Shown: positions 47,061 through 60,418, numbered from the stretch's first letter. The stretch: 64,000 bases of DNA from Apostichopus japonicus (GCF_037975245.1 NC_092569.1:18521501-18585500), one strand, 5' to 3'. Made by a program: numbers and translations. Notes: generated from the letters alone by a model not told the origin.

Positions 47061-49086
47061 GACTGATATCGGGATCATAACGTTAGTTGAAAACAAAAAC
47101 AACATTTTGGGATTACATATTCATAGTAGATATGATCATACTCTTTGTCTGAAGGAGAGCAACTTTTAAAAACAGAAACAGAAAAAAAATACATTTCAAG
47201 ATTGTTTCCATGTTGCAGCGAGACTGTCATACTTTATCAAATTGAAAATAACCAGTAATATTTCTTATCCTGGTTTTCAAACATAATTCATTGTTTTGTA
47301 AACAAGTTACCCATTTTACATATCGATTTAGTAATTACTTAACTGTCTTTTTTAAAACATCAGCACAATCTAGAGATGCTGTTGTATTCCGAGTATACGA
47401 ACAACAAAAGAAGCCATGTACAATTGTATTCTTAGTATCTTCTCGATGGTTAAGCGGGGATTTTCATTTTTCCTTTTATCGTACTTAAATGTATTGCAAG
47501 AGGTCTGTTATATGCATCATGTATTACCTGTATTGGTCATCATTCAAGTCTCTATTGGGGGTTTAGAAAGAGTGACTTTAGACACAAAATGAAGTTTGAT
47601 TTTTTTGGGGGGTGGGGACTTTTTAATATCATGCACTGCTTTCATTTCCAGATTGTTTTTTATTATTATGCTTTATAATTTTGACAAAGTCTTTTGTAAA
47701 AGATCTGAAATTCAGAGTTACTGGAATATTTGAGACTAACTCAGAGATCTTTAGTTCAGTTTCCAAGATGCGAACATAAAACTCGATAAAGAAAAGAATA
47801 GACGTTTATGGGTCCCAAATAGCCATATTACAATGCGTTACATACAATATGACTTCCGTTGTCACGATCTGCCATCACCGAAGGCTGCTCTGTTATTTAT
47901 ATGGAGTTGAGTTTGTTGAGTTATAATAAAACAAACGGATGATCATTAAATTTGCGCCAGCATTGAGGAAACTACGTCATTCAGACCTTAGTATCTTGGA
48001 AACGGGTTATAGCTATAAATATTACTAGCAATTATTTGTTTTTGCCTGTTTTAAAGGGGCATATCACAAATAAGATTTCTAGATATCAAGAATATCAAGG
48101 ATATCAACAATAAAATAAAATTAAAGAAGGTTCTGCCAATATTCATCGTTTAACATCTTTAGCAACCGACCCAATTACAGAAAAAGGGTGTCTAAATATT
48201 TGTTCCAGTTGATTGTTACAGATCACTGTCGCACACTCTGTCTACTTCAGTACTAAATGTGTATGAATATCATCGTCTTTCAATAAACTCATTCACGTTG
48301 CAATAAATGTATCGATGTCTTTTGGTTTATTATTTTAGTTTTATTTAGTGACGTCATAAACCATGCGGTCACTATCTCGCCTGTACCTTTTCATATTTCA
48401 ATTTGGATCAAAACAATAAAACAAATGGGTGCCAGCAGTTTGTTGTAATCATACAAAAAATCGTAATAGAGTATAAATAATTTATCGTTATTGTCACTGT
48501 ATTCAGAACAACATTATTAATAATTGGTATGAGCATATTGCAAGTTGGACATGTAAGAATATGAGGTAAACATAAAACGTTGTTTATTAAACTACTGAAA
48601 CAAACCGCGAAAATCATATTATACAACATTTGCAAAATCCATCTCAATGTTGGTGTGCTGCCTAGTTTGAGACCATTTATTTACTTCGCTCCTCGCTTAC
48701 CTGTCTCCTCACAACCTTAGCACCACGTTCTACCGTGTCTATAATGTCCTTGGTAAACCCTTTACCAGTTTGCGCCCTCTAAGACCGGCTTCTCGGTCAT
48801 TGACCCCTTCTCATTTTACCATCTTAAGTGCCTGCATGCGTTTTTTCGATAGCGGAATATTTCGGATTTCGTCGTTACGGAAAGTTTCGGGAGTTTTCTC
48901 TCCCGTCGGATTCTATATATCTTAGACGTCCTTTCCAGCCTGATAAGTATCCTTTTTTTATGACAGGTTTAGTATTCATTTAATACAAAGGTGCTGAACT
49001 GTTAAAGGGAACGGCGATGAATGCATATGCGTATGATTGTGGTGCGGTAACTTAGCGTATCTCCTAAATTGAATCGATATTTTTAC
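46742..49086. other. Intergenic, no confident gene; TA microsatellite at 47015-47058
   Basis: About 21 TA units at 47015-47058. The rest is AT-rich single-copy sequence. A short minus-strand frame near 48683-48775 (reading AQTGKGFTKDIIDTVERGAK) looks protein-like and ends in a stop at about 48683. It could be a terminal exon joined to the candidate exon at 49088-49434, but its acceptor context is poor. Confidence 0.35.
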
Positions 49087-49087
49087 T

Positions 49088-49434
49088 TACAAAGCCTTAA
49101 CGGGGAACGGCCAAAATTGCCACAAAGAAACATCATTTTTAATTTGGGGACACTTTCTTGGATAGTTCCACCCATTTAGAAGAATTAAATAAATAAAATA
49201 TTCAACACATGAGCAAAGGTAGGATTCATTTTTCCTTGCTTCGAACAGTTTGACCCGTAATGTATATTTTTCATCTATTTCTGGAGGAATCCGGTCAAAC
49301 CATCGATAAAATATCAAAGCTAAATTGATAGAACTAAACCACTGAGCAAATTCAGCGAGATCGTCATCAACGCTATCTTTAACTATCGCGAGTTTACCGT
49401 AAACCATCGTACGTATATAGTTTACATATAACAA
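49088..49434 (-). CDS. Candidate orphan coding exon, unrecognised protein
   Basis: An open frame of about 115 codons with protein-like composition (for example PPEIDEKYTLRVKLFEAR, and WPFPVK near its end). It runs straight into a consensus donor on the minus strand (GCTTT|GTAAGT, donor bases just below 49091). Two in-frame Met codons near its start (49434 and 49407) could begin translation. No domain is recognised. If real, it would join a downstream exon to the left; the best candidate (about 48683-48776) matches in phase but has a weak acceptor. Chance remains a serious alternative. Confidence 0.3.
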
Positions 49435-49866
49435 CAGAAGGTTTTCTTTGCAATATTTGTTTTTCTTTTTATTCTCATTTTCTCTACTGGTTCACGTTTA
49501 CAAAGTAAAATAACGGAGGGACGAATGCTAATGGTTCAAATGGCTCTATTAAAAAAAAAATGCCTTTCAAGCACAACGCATTGAATATTTTAATCATAAC
49601 TTATCTACCACCTGATCTTGTATGGCGCCACCTATTCTTCAAAAAACGATGAATTACTGCCCATTCTTTCTGTTGGTCACAGATAAGATAGGAACAAGAT
49701 AAGATGTTATACATTGAAATATATTTTACATTTCAAGTAAATCATTCTTTCCAATCTTGAGGATTTCAAAGTGGTCGTGCAATCACTTCAGCGGGAAAGT
49801 CATCAATTCGGGAAGTGAATTCGATGTCGTCAAAACACCGTTATCGTCCTGTTACACGGGCACAGG

Positions 49867-50243
49867 CAAGGGCGTAGGAACCGGGGGACTGGGGGCGCCA
49901 GCCCCCCCCCCCAAGAGAAAAATATGGAGGCGCGGAAGTATCATTCCCCCCCCCCCCCCCCCGCTTCGCAAGTCAGAAAACCTCTTTTTTATTTCCAAAT
50001 GAGAAACAAATCTCATTTGGAGCACCAAATTGCATCTAAGGCCAGGTGAAAATGCAAAATTATATACAAAATGGTGTGGGTGGGTTGAAGTGTGCTATAT
50101 TGCACCAAATTGCATCTGAGGCCACCTGGAAATGCAAAAAAATCCAAACAGGAGGGGGACACCCCCTCCCCTTAGACCCCCCCAGGCCGCCCATCAGTCT
50201 TCAGCCCCCAGCCCCGACTCAAAAGTACCTTCCTACGCCACTG
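49867..50243. mobile_element. hAT-type MITE, copy 3
   Basis: 377-bp copy of the MITE at 7147, with a perfect 8-bp target duplication GGCACAGG (49859-49866 and 50244-50251). The internal blocks are in the same order as in the other two copies, with long C runs differing in length. Confidence 0.88.
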
Positions 50244-51104
50244 GGCACAGGTAGACGGTGGATAAGAAGGCTACATCCCCGGGCGGGATCGATAAGAGGA
50301 GCTATGAGATAAGATACATTTATACTGATCCTCAGCAAAATTAGTGGGAAAATGAGGATATCATAAAGGGATCGCTGTGTCAGTTTCACTGTCTACGGGG
50401 TCGGAGTTTGTTCCCGTCGTGTTTTTGTGGGTAGATCATTACTTTATTAATAAATGTTATCAGGTCCCCGAAAAGTTTGTTCTAAAGAGTAACTTCTTGG
50501 TTCTCAGACTTATTTGGAAATTGGTTCCATTCCTCGCAATCAGGGCAAAGATTTCCACGTTAAATTGTTTTCTTATCAAGAGCATGCACCTTTAAACAGG
50601 ACACCTGCTACTATAAATATGTATACTGGCATATTCCAGAAGTAAACTGTACGACAGTGTGTTTGGAAGTTAATGAAAAGAAACAAAATGTTAGAACACG
50701 AAGCGAAGTGCTGATTAATGATTTGTTCAATATGGCAACCAATTTTATCAAAAGGAAGTTAGCTTGCATAGGGATTTACAAACTTCAATGTCCTTTATTT
50801 TGTTTAGCCTTATTGAAAAAAAATATGAGATTATATGCCATGAACAGTTATGAATATTATACTTTGTTGATAATCTACAATTATGAAAACTTTTTATGAA
50901 AATTTTTTATTTGTTTGCTAGAACGAGACGTGACCCCGAGATTCAAATTAGGATATTTGTAATAGGATGTATAGGAAATCACGGGCCAACTGATTGAATC
51001 CGAATCTAGTCAAACATTTCCTAGCTGTTATAACGTTTATTGATAATTTCCGTTGCACTTTTGATAATGCGATCCTCTATACGATTGTTAGATTAGAGGT
51101 AATC

Positions 51105-51135
<31 letters not shown>

Positions 51136-52465
51136 AATTACAGAAGCCGTTAACAAGTTTCTAAATTTTAACAGCCTGAAGTGTTTCATTCAAAGCCACT
51201 TTAAACAGGTTTTCATGTGCGTGTATGTAGTCTTGTTTTGTAGTCATTCTTAGATGTGATTTCTAAAGAATCACCACGTCCTCAGAAGAATTATATTGTT
51301 ATGGGGTATTATTAAGGTTATGGTACATGGATTTGAACAATGGAAAAACAAATTCTCAGTCTGAATGTAAAACGCACCTGTGTGCGTCTGCGTGTGTTTT
51401 TGATTACTAAGTAATTATTTTAACAAATCTACCAGGTATTAAATTTGATCAAAGACTGACAGATAGTCTGTAGTTGGATTCGTAAATGAATTCGATTCTT
51501 TGAATATATATCGATAAATTTAATAAAACTATAGTCTAGGGTAGTTTGAAATAGTTTTTTTCTTGCAGCCTAAATATGGATGTTTGACGTCGAATATTTC
51601 TATAAATGCATATCATATATAGAGGCGTACAGGAAAATAGTTTTAGAATAACTGAGAGTATATTCAAACTAAGGCCAAGAAATAATGTCGTTGTGGTATT
51701 ATACAGTGGGACTTGCAAACGACGACAAAAGCCGTATATAACCCACGACATTATCAATACAAGTGATACAGTATACGCAGACACCCTGAATTATAATACT
51801 TTGAGATAAACATAATTTAAAAATATGATTATAAAAATAAAACGGAAAGAAATTCGTATAGAAATCTACCAAGAGCAAATGTATTAGAAGGTTAGTACCG
51901 CTTGATTAAATTATTCTCATTTTATTAGTCAATAATTAAATCATTTAAACATTTTATTTTCTTTTTCTACTGAGATGTATAGTTCAAAACATTCCTTGTT
52001 GCACTTCCGAAATCCGAATAGGATTTTTTTTATCTGATTGATATCTTTAATAGGTGAGCAGCGTTATTTTTACTTACAGCAGCCGATCTTTGTACAGTAA
52101 ATCATAATATATGGAGAAGGTAGAACAAACAGTGTCTTATATAACCACAACTAACCCAAGAACATCTTGTATTCAAAAACTCAATTCTTCTTATGAACTC
52201 CGTGCAAGTTCGATCTATAAATCTATAAAACTATATTTTCTCTTTTAATAATAGCAGTTTCCTTTATATTGATTGATATATATATTTAAATTATAAAATT
52301 GTTCAATTTCTAAATGATAGCAACTAGTCGTCACGATACATTTTTTCTGACAGAGAAAACTTATATAACGTATTTTACAGTTGAAGAGTTTGAAATGTTG
52401 TCTACTTCATTGTGCGTAGTTTACATACTGCCCCTGTGATACGTTTCAGTTTAGCAGAAATTAGC
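50244..52465. other. Intergenic, no gene seen; TA microsatellite at 51105-51130
   Basis: No frame with coding character or splice context was found. It contains the 3' flank of the PPPDE-like gene, where several T-rich stretches could supply a minus-strand poly(A) signal; none stands out. Confidence 0.5.
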
Positions 52466-55400
52466 TCAAAATTTACAATTTCCACTCGAGAGGTTCCTCA
52501 TGAACCATTCTGCAAAGATGTGACAGTTGTTTGTCAATAAGTTGTATTCGCCAAATATGTCGTAGAACTTAGTCGCTAGTTTCTGCGCCTGTTGCAGACT
52601 GCAGGCACTGTCACCCTGTGAAGAATGAAAACAGACAACATAAATAAAGAATAAATGGATGAGGAATTATCAATATTAACATAAAAATACAAAGGTTTTA
52701 TTTATAAACATGTCGTTGACGATATATTAATTCATGTGATTTATTTGGACAGTATAGCAAGTTAGTTCAATTCTTCTAAGATTACGTTAAACAATTAAAG
52801 ATTATAAATTAATTATACGTCAATAGGAGCTTACACTTAGAATATCAAACAAAATCTAACTAGTAGCTTAACTTCTAGAACGGGTTAAACTAAATACATT
52901 TATATAAAAAAAAAACATCCAGGTTTAGTACACAACGTATTTGGAATTGTTATGTAACAGATATGAGTATGAAAATAAATCAAACGCAGGCTACACACAC
53001 CCATTAAACACACAAGCGCACACATATGCACTCAGAATACAATTAGGGCACTCGATTCACAAAGAGAAAACAGTAACTACTGAGATACACATTGAGAATA
53101 CAGTAACTACACTGTAAACAATAGTTAGTCAATATGACTAAAAAAAAATAGTCACAACGATGTCTCTATCGACCAGTTTCTTCAAGTCATTTGACTATAT
53201 AACATTAGTTTTGTGACTAATTAAATCGAGTTTTCTGACTAATTAAAATTAGTCCTACTACGATGCCTCTATCGACCAAAGCTTAGTCCAGTGACCAAAA
53301 ATATTAGTCATTGTAACTGTGACTACTTATTTAGGTCACAAGACTAGTTTAAGATTAAGTACTAATTAGTTAAGAAATGAGATAGTGACACACATTGTAA
53401 GTTTCATGGAAATTTTTATTAACATTCAGTATTAATGCAAAATGTGACAAATAAGCATTCCATTTAAAAGTCATCTCATAAAGAACAGTAACAAACACTA
53501 AAGGTTAAAGAACATTTAAAACTAAAATAAATATTTATGGGACAATTGGGAAAACTTATTTTTACAAAATTGTCAAAATCTTTTCCCACAAAACATCTTG
53601 TAAATACTTATGGGATTACTTTGAAACACTCCTAAGCCATTAAGTTGGCAATGTTCAACAGTTTTCAAACAATCAGACCCCCTGATGACCTATACCTACA
53701 ATTTCTTAAAGACCCTTATTGTCCACTGATCATGCATCATTATGGGCTCCATCAGTTTCATCAAGATAGCAGCATGGAAGAGATATGGACAGACAGAAAA
53801 AGGGAAAAATTGCAAGTGCACAGCTCAAATATAAAAATAGAAGTTTAGCCAATTAAATTATCTTAATTAATATTTAAATATAAATATATATAACATATAT
53901 TTAATATACACAAAATAATATATCATATTTATAACTTTATTTATAAAAATAATACCCCATGTCAAATCAAATGGTATAAAAAGGCCTTGAGTAGCTCTAT
54001 ATGACCTTAGCTGTTAAAAAGGGCCAGAAAATATCCTTATAATTATCATCTTGAATTCGGAACTTGGAAGTGATATTATTATAAGTTTCTGACCATGGAT
54101 GTGATGGTACAATATTAATGCAGAACATGTAAGTTGAATATGTTATTATCCTTGAAGCAACATTAGGGTGGAACAGAAAACAAAGTAGTTAAAACATTTC
54201 TAGAAGTACTTTATCACAAACTATAAGCTATGTCTTGAATGGTAGAAACTTACCTTTGAGGTCAATTTTTGGGGTACATTTTAAATGAGGTCCCCACATT
54301 CAATCACACTAACCCCATTTAATGATTGTAATTTTTTCCAAGTACACTGAAGTTTAAATTAAAGACTTGCCCGATATCGAACATCATTTGCTGATAATTT
54401 GAACTTTGCTTGATCCCAAAGGTGTGCGCAAGTACACAAACAATGATCTTATACACTACACTTATGTGGGGCTTAGGCATGCACTATAGCATACTAGTAG
54501 TATGACCGGTGTGCATTATTGAATATAACCGGTGTGCGGTATTATGTGTACGTATATGCTACAATTTCTGCTGAGAAATTATTTGTCATAAGTTTGGTTT
54601 ATGACTCACCACAGTTTTTCTATAAATCAATGCTGAATACTCAAGTGAACTATCTCTTTGCATTACACAAAAAAAATATCCTTCCTTTTTCACTTTTGAC
54701 ATACAGTGTGGTAAAGTAACAAAGGCCTAAAGACATTTGGTTAAGTATGTAACATAGCCACACTCTGTAAATGTAATGTAAATTAGCCATTTATATTGCA
54801 ACATTGGCACAGTATTTACGTAACACTATCTATGGTCCTCGGTAACACATATCAGACATTATGCTCATCATGGTTAGCTACATCTACATGTTCACCTGGG
54901 GACATCCCATATCATTGCAGCCATAAAGTTCAAATGCTATATTTTTTAATTACCTCCCAGGGTACCCTATACACCTGGGTAAAGAGAGGCAATTGAGATT
55001 ACGTGTCTTCATTAAAGATACATACGTATCGACCAGGTTGGTACATGAACCCACGATCATGGAATCCTGTGTTCAGTGCTCTAACCATTCCGCCACAACT
55101 TCTGTATGTCTTTACGTACTGTGGTTATTTCACTGATTGCATAATGCGCACTGTATATCACAGCTTGTTCCTTATATTTAAGGTATCATACGCCCATTAA
55201 AAGCCCCATGGACTTACACACTAAATCACAAAAGTGATGTGGTCTCTTAGTCTAGATAGAAGTTTTCACTAGCTCAATGCTACCTATCACCGGATAGCTG
55301 ACAAGTTGGCCTTTCATGGCACTAACAATTTTCTGTATCATGACCATGTAGATATTTTGCTATTCGAGCCGGAAGTTTTCGTTACTTGTAAACAAACCTC

Positions 55401-58400
55401 TTCACTCAGTGGTAACAGTTTTCCTACGCTACTCCTGGGAAGCTTAAAGGGGTCTAAAACTGCCTCAATTGACCCAATTTTCTCACCACATGTACTTCCA
55501 TTCATGTTCTCCAACATGCAAGCCACAAAAACTAGATTATGATTGATAACAGGTCAAAAAAGATATTCTCAGCTGCTTTTTGGCACTTACCTAAAGGAGA
55601 ACAATCGAGGAGATGGATATAGACTCTAATAGGAGTACGCCACCTCAATTGAGAGATGAATTTTTTTCATACCAAATTGATACTTTTTATAGTCGTCACA
55701 TTATAAACCACAACAGAATGCTATGCAATTCTCATTTTTGGTCCATAAAGATGTCTTTTCAGAGATTTCAGTATGCACTGTGCAGTGTGTAGATACACAT
55801 GATATGAGCAATACTGTGTAAGCAGTAACCAGGTCTACGTCTGCAACAACATTTCCAGTCACCAATTTTGATAAGCTTGACCAAGTTGGGTGCATTTATG
55901 AATTCTTTCAGGTTTTATTGGTATCCGGGTCACAGTCCACTTGGTCTGGCTTGCCAAACCTGCACAAACATCATCCAGAGAAGGGTCAGCGGGGAGGGCT
56001 TTTTCATCTCTGGCTCTGAAATGTGATGAAAACTACTTTTGTTTAGCTCAGCTGATTCCTCGATCCCAAACTGACCTACAGGTCCAGGACATACCCCAAT
56101 GCATTCCTGAACTGTTTGGAACATGTTAAACTGATATTGCCTGTCACTCCAGTGCAACTGTTAAGTTACTTAGAATAAGAGAATTAACTTGAAGGTGTTC
56201 TTTGCCAAAACTGGATCATTGGGATTTGTAAACCACAGCCTAACTGTAACAGCATGTACAGTAGTCTAAAGGAAAGCTTACTGAAATGCTATCTGTAGAT
56301 ACACAGTTCACCTCAATAACATATCCAGTCCATTTAAAGGTTTATGCAAAGGTTGTTACAATATATTAAAGACAGGTATTGGGGACAAGAGGTAGATAGG
56401 GGGCATAATTTGTGATAAAACATTCAAATTTGTTGCTCGTCAAACTGAACAACAATGTCAAATTACCTTATTCTCCATGGGTGGCAAGCACTGGTTCCTA
56501 TAGTTACTACAGTAGATCTCCCATGATGTATCAGGATATCTATTTCTGCTGTCAGAGTTGTTTGAAATTTGTTGTTACCTCATCTAACCAGTTGAGTCCA
56601 TTGATACAACAACCATTCAAAGTATATAGCTGTGAATGCTGAGGACTTGGCACATTACCTTTCTCTGAAAATTGACAAACAACAGAAAATTAATGATAGG
56701 CTGAGTAGGCTCAAAACCCCTTGATGCACATATGCAGGAGCAGAAAATGCATACCATTGTGGATTATTTGCTAAATAAGACTCAAAACATTCTCTGTCCA
56801 GGGTATTAGCACTCAGCAGCCACTCCACTTAGGATACAGAACCCTACAACATTGTGCTACAGCTGGTGTAGACTTGGTCTAGGAAGTAGGATACTAACAT
56901 AGCCACTTACGGCCACTATGAACCTGAGGCCTAGGCTAACAACATCATGGGTATTTCTATTTTCATGCATTGAAACTGAGTTTTTGTCCTTAGTTCAACA
57001 CAAGGTACTTCCAACTTAAGCAAAAATAACCTAAAATATGAGTACCATGTACTTAAGCCTACAAGAGCAGAGGGTAAGTCCCACTATGAAGATCTTCAGT
57101 TCAGAGTGCACGAAATGCAGACCGGGTTGGTGGTCGACGAAGTGGTGTCTAGAAACTTGACGTAGGCTAGCCTAGTACACCACAGGCGCTCGTAACATTA
57201 TAGAATATAGGCCTAGTGTACTAGCTAATAATTCACATTTATATAAAATATGTCATATTAGTGTGTATTACTGCTACTAAAGTACTATTCATCTACGAGC
57301 GCATGTGGGCTACACTAGGAAGACTAAGCTCCTAGCCTAGCTTCGTCCTAGCGTTAGCAACAGTTTAGCTTACTAAGGCCTACCGTTATAATTTTACCCA
57401 TACTTTCCAGCCAAACACATCGCGGATATTCAAACCTTCCTTGAACATTATGTCAATTGTGTCAATTATTATTTATTAGAATTTCAGTTGTGATTGAACT
57501 TACCTAACTGACGACAATTTGAAACTGCTTCTGACAATTTGTTAAATGATTAAGAATCTTCTTATTTTGTTGATAGCCCTGTTCTATCTGCAGTTAGGCA
57601 ATGACCGCAATGTACGACGCACGACGTACCACGTACGTGCATACAGTATACATGTAATCGCCGGTCGCCTTTTTTTTTTTTTTGATATCTGATCAGCTAA
57701 GCATACCGTATTCTACGGTACGATGATTGGATAAAAATAATGACGTCATTGGTCAAAGCTGAAGGTTATAGAAAGTAAACAAACAGAAGACTAGAACATT
57801 CTCGTCACGCTTACATACATGACATGCATAGTGAGTGTCAAAAAAGTTCGTACAAATTTATGTGACTAATTTATGTTAGTCGAACGACCATGCAAATTGG
57901 TCTGCAACTAACGAATTGGTAATGACTAGCTAACTCTAGTCACTGTGACTAGATTTTTGCCATTCGTGACTAACTAATGTTTACAGTGTACTGTAAATTT
58001 TTCAATGCTGTACAGCAGTAAGAACTGGATCGTGCTATAGATCGGTAGCATGTGCTATTAAGTTTACAGTAAGAACTGAGGATATGTGTAATTCCAACAA
58101 ATCCAGTTGTTTGGGATATGTTGGGATTACACTAATCCTCAGTTCCTATTGTAATCCTAATAGCACATGCTACCGATTTATCAGATTTGTCAGCACAATC
58201 CAGTTTTTACTGTGGTAAAATGATTTAAGATTAACAGTAGTTACTGTATAATCTCTGTGTAAATCGGTTGATTAGGGATATGTGTTTGTGTTTTCACGCT
58301 GCCTTTTCGAACAATTTGGATGGTAATGGATTTAGCATAGCCTAAGCGTTAGGCAATACATTACTTCCGACCGAAACAAGAGAATTGATGAAGATAACAT

Positions 58401-60304
58401 ATACACACAAAAAAAATGGTACGTGTGCATTCTAATCGGAAATTAGTACCAAATACACTTGGAGTAAAATAGAGAATCTTCACATTGTTAACCACTTTTT
58501 TCTTAACGTCCCCCACTGCCTTTTAGTTTTCCTATTTTTATCTGTTTTTTTCAGGACTAATCCCCGGACTACACCCGACCCTGATCCAGCTTCCTACATC
58601 TGGGCAAATGCTCTCCAGATTTTAAGGGAGGGTAATCCTTTGATACAACTTGAACGTAGTGTGTCCCACTTACACGAAAGTGGTGTACGAGGAGAGACCT
58701 GGAACCCAGTAATGATGATGGTGGGAAGGGGATGGGAGGGGTGGGTAGAGTGGAGGTGGGAAGCGGGAGAAAGTCCCCCAGGCGGACCTATTACTTCCCC
58801 TTCGAAAGTTGGTATCCTATTCTCTATCCCGTGAAAGTGAAACATATATGATAATTCATCATACGCCTAGTCCTCACTTATAACCATCATAGATTTCGTT
58901 CAATGCTGTTGTCCTCTCATGTTAATACTTTTAGTAATACCTTATCTGGGGACGGAGTGAAAGAGGATGCTGGCTTTAAGGCAAGTAGGGGGATATTCGA
59001 CAAATATACCCAAGGTGACAAAAAAAAGCTCCATGGGTCATTAATACTACGGAAACATGACCCTTCCTTCACACCCCCTACACCCGCCCTCTCCTCCTCT
59101 ATATACTTATCATTTTCTGAATAAACGGTGATCTTGCTAAGTTATTTTCAATGTCGCCGACATGTTACGATTGATACTTCATTCAAATGACATTGAAAAT
59201 TCATGATACAAAACACACTTGACCTATACGTATAAGAGATTGAAATCAACCAAACAGCCAGTTAGACTCACCTGTCTCCGCCAAACTGCGTTTGGACATT
59301 CCTGTGACCGACGGTTGATTGTTCCATTGTTAAAGTTCACCATCATGCTGGCTCCCCATTCGAAGGTTTGACCCCGGAAATATACGAAAGAGTGATCGAG
59401 TTTGAGTGTATTTATTTCTTCAGGGGTGAGTCGCTCAACAACCACGTTGCCGTTTCCGATTTCACGTTTCTGTTTGGTGTTAATTTCATATGGCCAGCCA
59501 CAGAAGAAATCTACAAATTCTAATTCACCAATCCAAATGTCAGACATGCGAGCTATTCAGGGAGAGAACAGATGAAATATAGATGACAGTTTTTGTTAGC
59601 TACGTCGATTATAATTTCATTCTACCGTTGGAAGTTATAACGATGCAGGGCCGTAGCTATACTTTGTTGTAGACTTCTTCTAATGACTTACTTTATTAAA
59701 CCACAGTCGCGGTAAAAATTATAAATATTATACTACGCATATGCACCTAAAATGATGCATGATGGGCATAATAGCACCTTTTTCCATCGGAGCCCTCTCG
59801 TCCAATAAATTAAAAGAATTGCTCCCCCCCCCCCCCCCCGTCCACTGCTTTTCCCACCCAACGCAGCATTAATGAAATCGATGAAGAATCGTTACTATTT
59901 GTTTCTAGTTTTTTAACGCTTGCATTCAGTTGTCAATTCTACGATGATGATAACTTAGGATTCCCATTTCAATATAAATAAAATACGGGAAATTCTTTAA
60001 CATGCATATATCCTCTGACACTACACGTTATGGGAATTACAAGTATAATGATACCAATGAAATCGATAGCCCGTACGTCTATATAGAGCCTACCAGCAAA
60101 GAAAACCAAGGCATAGTCGAAGATTCCATAAGAGTCTACGCATATAACTAATCATAATTTATATTAATAATCAAAACGATTTTCCTTACCATAATCAGGA
60201 TAGAATTTCGGTGTTTCGACCCCATCTGTCGCTGTACCTTGGGGTGAACAAGCCTCAATTGTGCCCAGAAAGCAAACAACCAATATGAGGTATAACAAAG
60301 CCAT
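52466..60304 (-). CDS. Small secreted protein with His...NNCH motif (PPPDE/DUF778-like), 3 exons, 181 aa
   Basis: Exons in coding order: 60304-60190, 59552-59272, 52615-52466; GT-AG junctions, phases 1 and 0, total 546 nt. Residues 1-18 are a signal peptide (MALLYLILVVCFLG), followed by a Pro/Thr-rich segment. Two motifs stand out: DHSFVYFRGQTFEWG (91-105, His92) and YNLLTNNCHIFAEWF (156-170, Cys163). A His in an H-x-x-V-Y-G-like strand ahead of an NNC-[NH]-x-F helix is the layout of permuted papain-like folds (PPPDE, LRAT, DUF778/TMEM222). A thiol hydrolase or a derivative is therefore possible (inference from motif order only). The protein is unusual in being secreted. Four other Cys (19, 56, 116, 137) and one near the end could form disulfides. 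The 6.7-kb second intron is mainly the CACTG element. Confidence 0.72.
53110..57988. mobile_element. CACTG-ended DNA transposon, element II (non-autonomous)
   Basis: 4879-bp insertion in the last intron of the PPPDE-like gene. Terminal inverted repeats start CACTGTAAACA(A/T)TAGTTAG, with a TA duplication (53108-53109 and 57989-57990). As in element I, both ends are packed with GACTAA/TTAGTC/GACTAG motifs. The interior shows no transposase; it contains a SINE (54935-55102). The interiors of elements I and II share no obvious sequence, so they are members of different subfamilies. Confidence 0.85.
54935..55102 (-). mobile_element. SINE family 2, nested in CACTG element II
   Basis: On the minus strand it has a tRNA-like head (GGCGGAATGGTTAGAGCAC box A, GTGGGTTCATG box B). 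A body follows containing TTGCCTCTCTTTACCCAGG and AGGGTACCCTGGGAGGTAA, homologous to the SINE at 60858. It is diverged and lacks the 3' GCGCTTTGAG part. Confidence 0.7.
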
Positions 60305-60408
60305 TGTATCGTAAAGAGCGGTTCTGAAGGGTGTTCTGAAGTTATGAGCTTGTAGAAAAGGTTTTCCTACAGGAATCGATCACTGAAAGGAGAGCGGAAC
60401 TGTAGACA

Positions 60409-60418
60409 CTTTTATGCC
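60409..60418 (-). promoter_or_regulatory. TATA-like box of the PPPDE-like gene
   Basis: On the minus strand, GGCATAAAAG lies about 105 bases upstream of the start codon. It is a good core-promoter position with GC-rich flanks, unlike most AT-rich strings nearby. Confidence 0.45.

Larger units (their letters stand above)
53053..58266. mobile_element. Hairpin MITE interrupted by the CACTG element
   Basis: Outside the 53110-57988 insertion the remaining ~335 bases fold as one imperfect inverted repeat. The ends are CGATTCACAAAGAG on the left and the inverse of CGATTTACACAGAG on the right, followed in both arms by ACAGTAACTACTG. The inner arms at 58004-58222 pair over about 95 bp (GGTAGCATGTGCTATTA and AACTGAGGAT on each side). 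It is a non-coding MITE; the superfamily and target duplication were not determined. Confidence 0.68.

Noticed and set aside
53645-53848. 67-codon open frame inside CACTG element II as a transposase
   Set aside because: Too short, with no DDE or DNA-binding motif.
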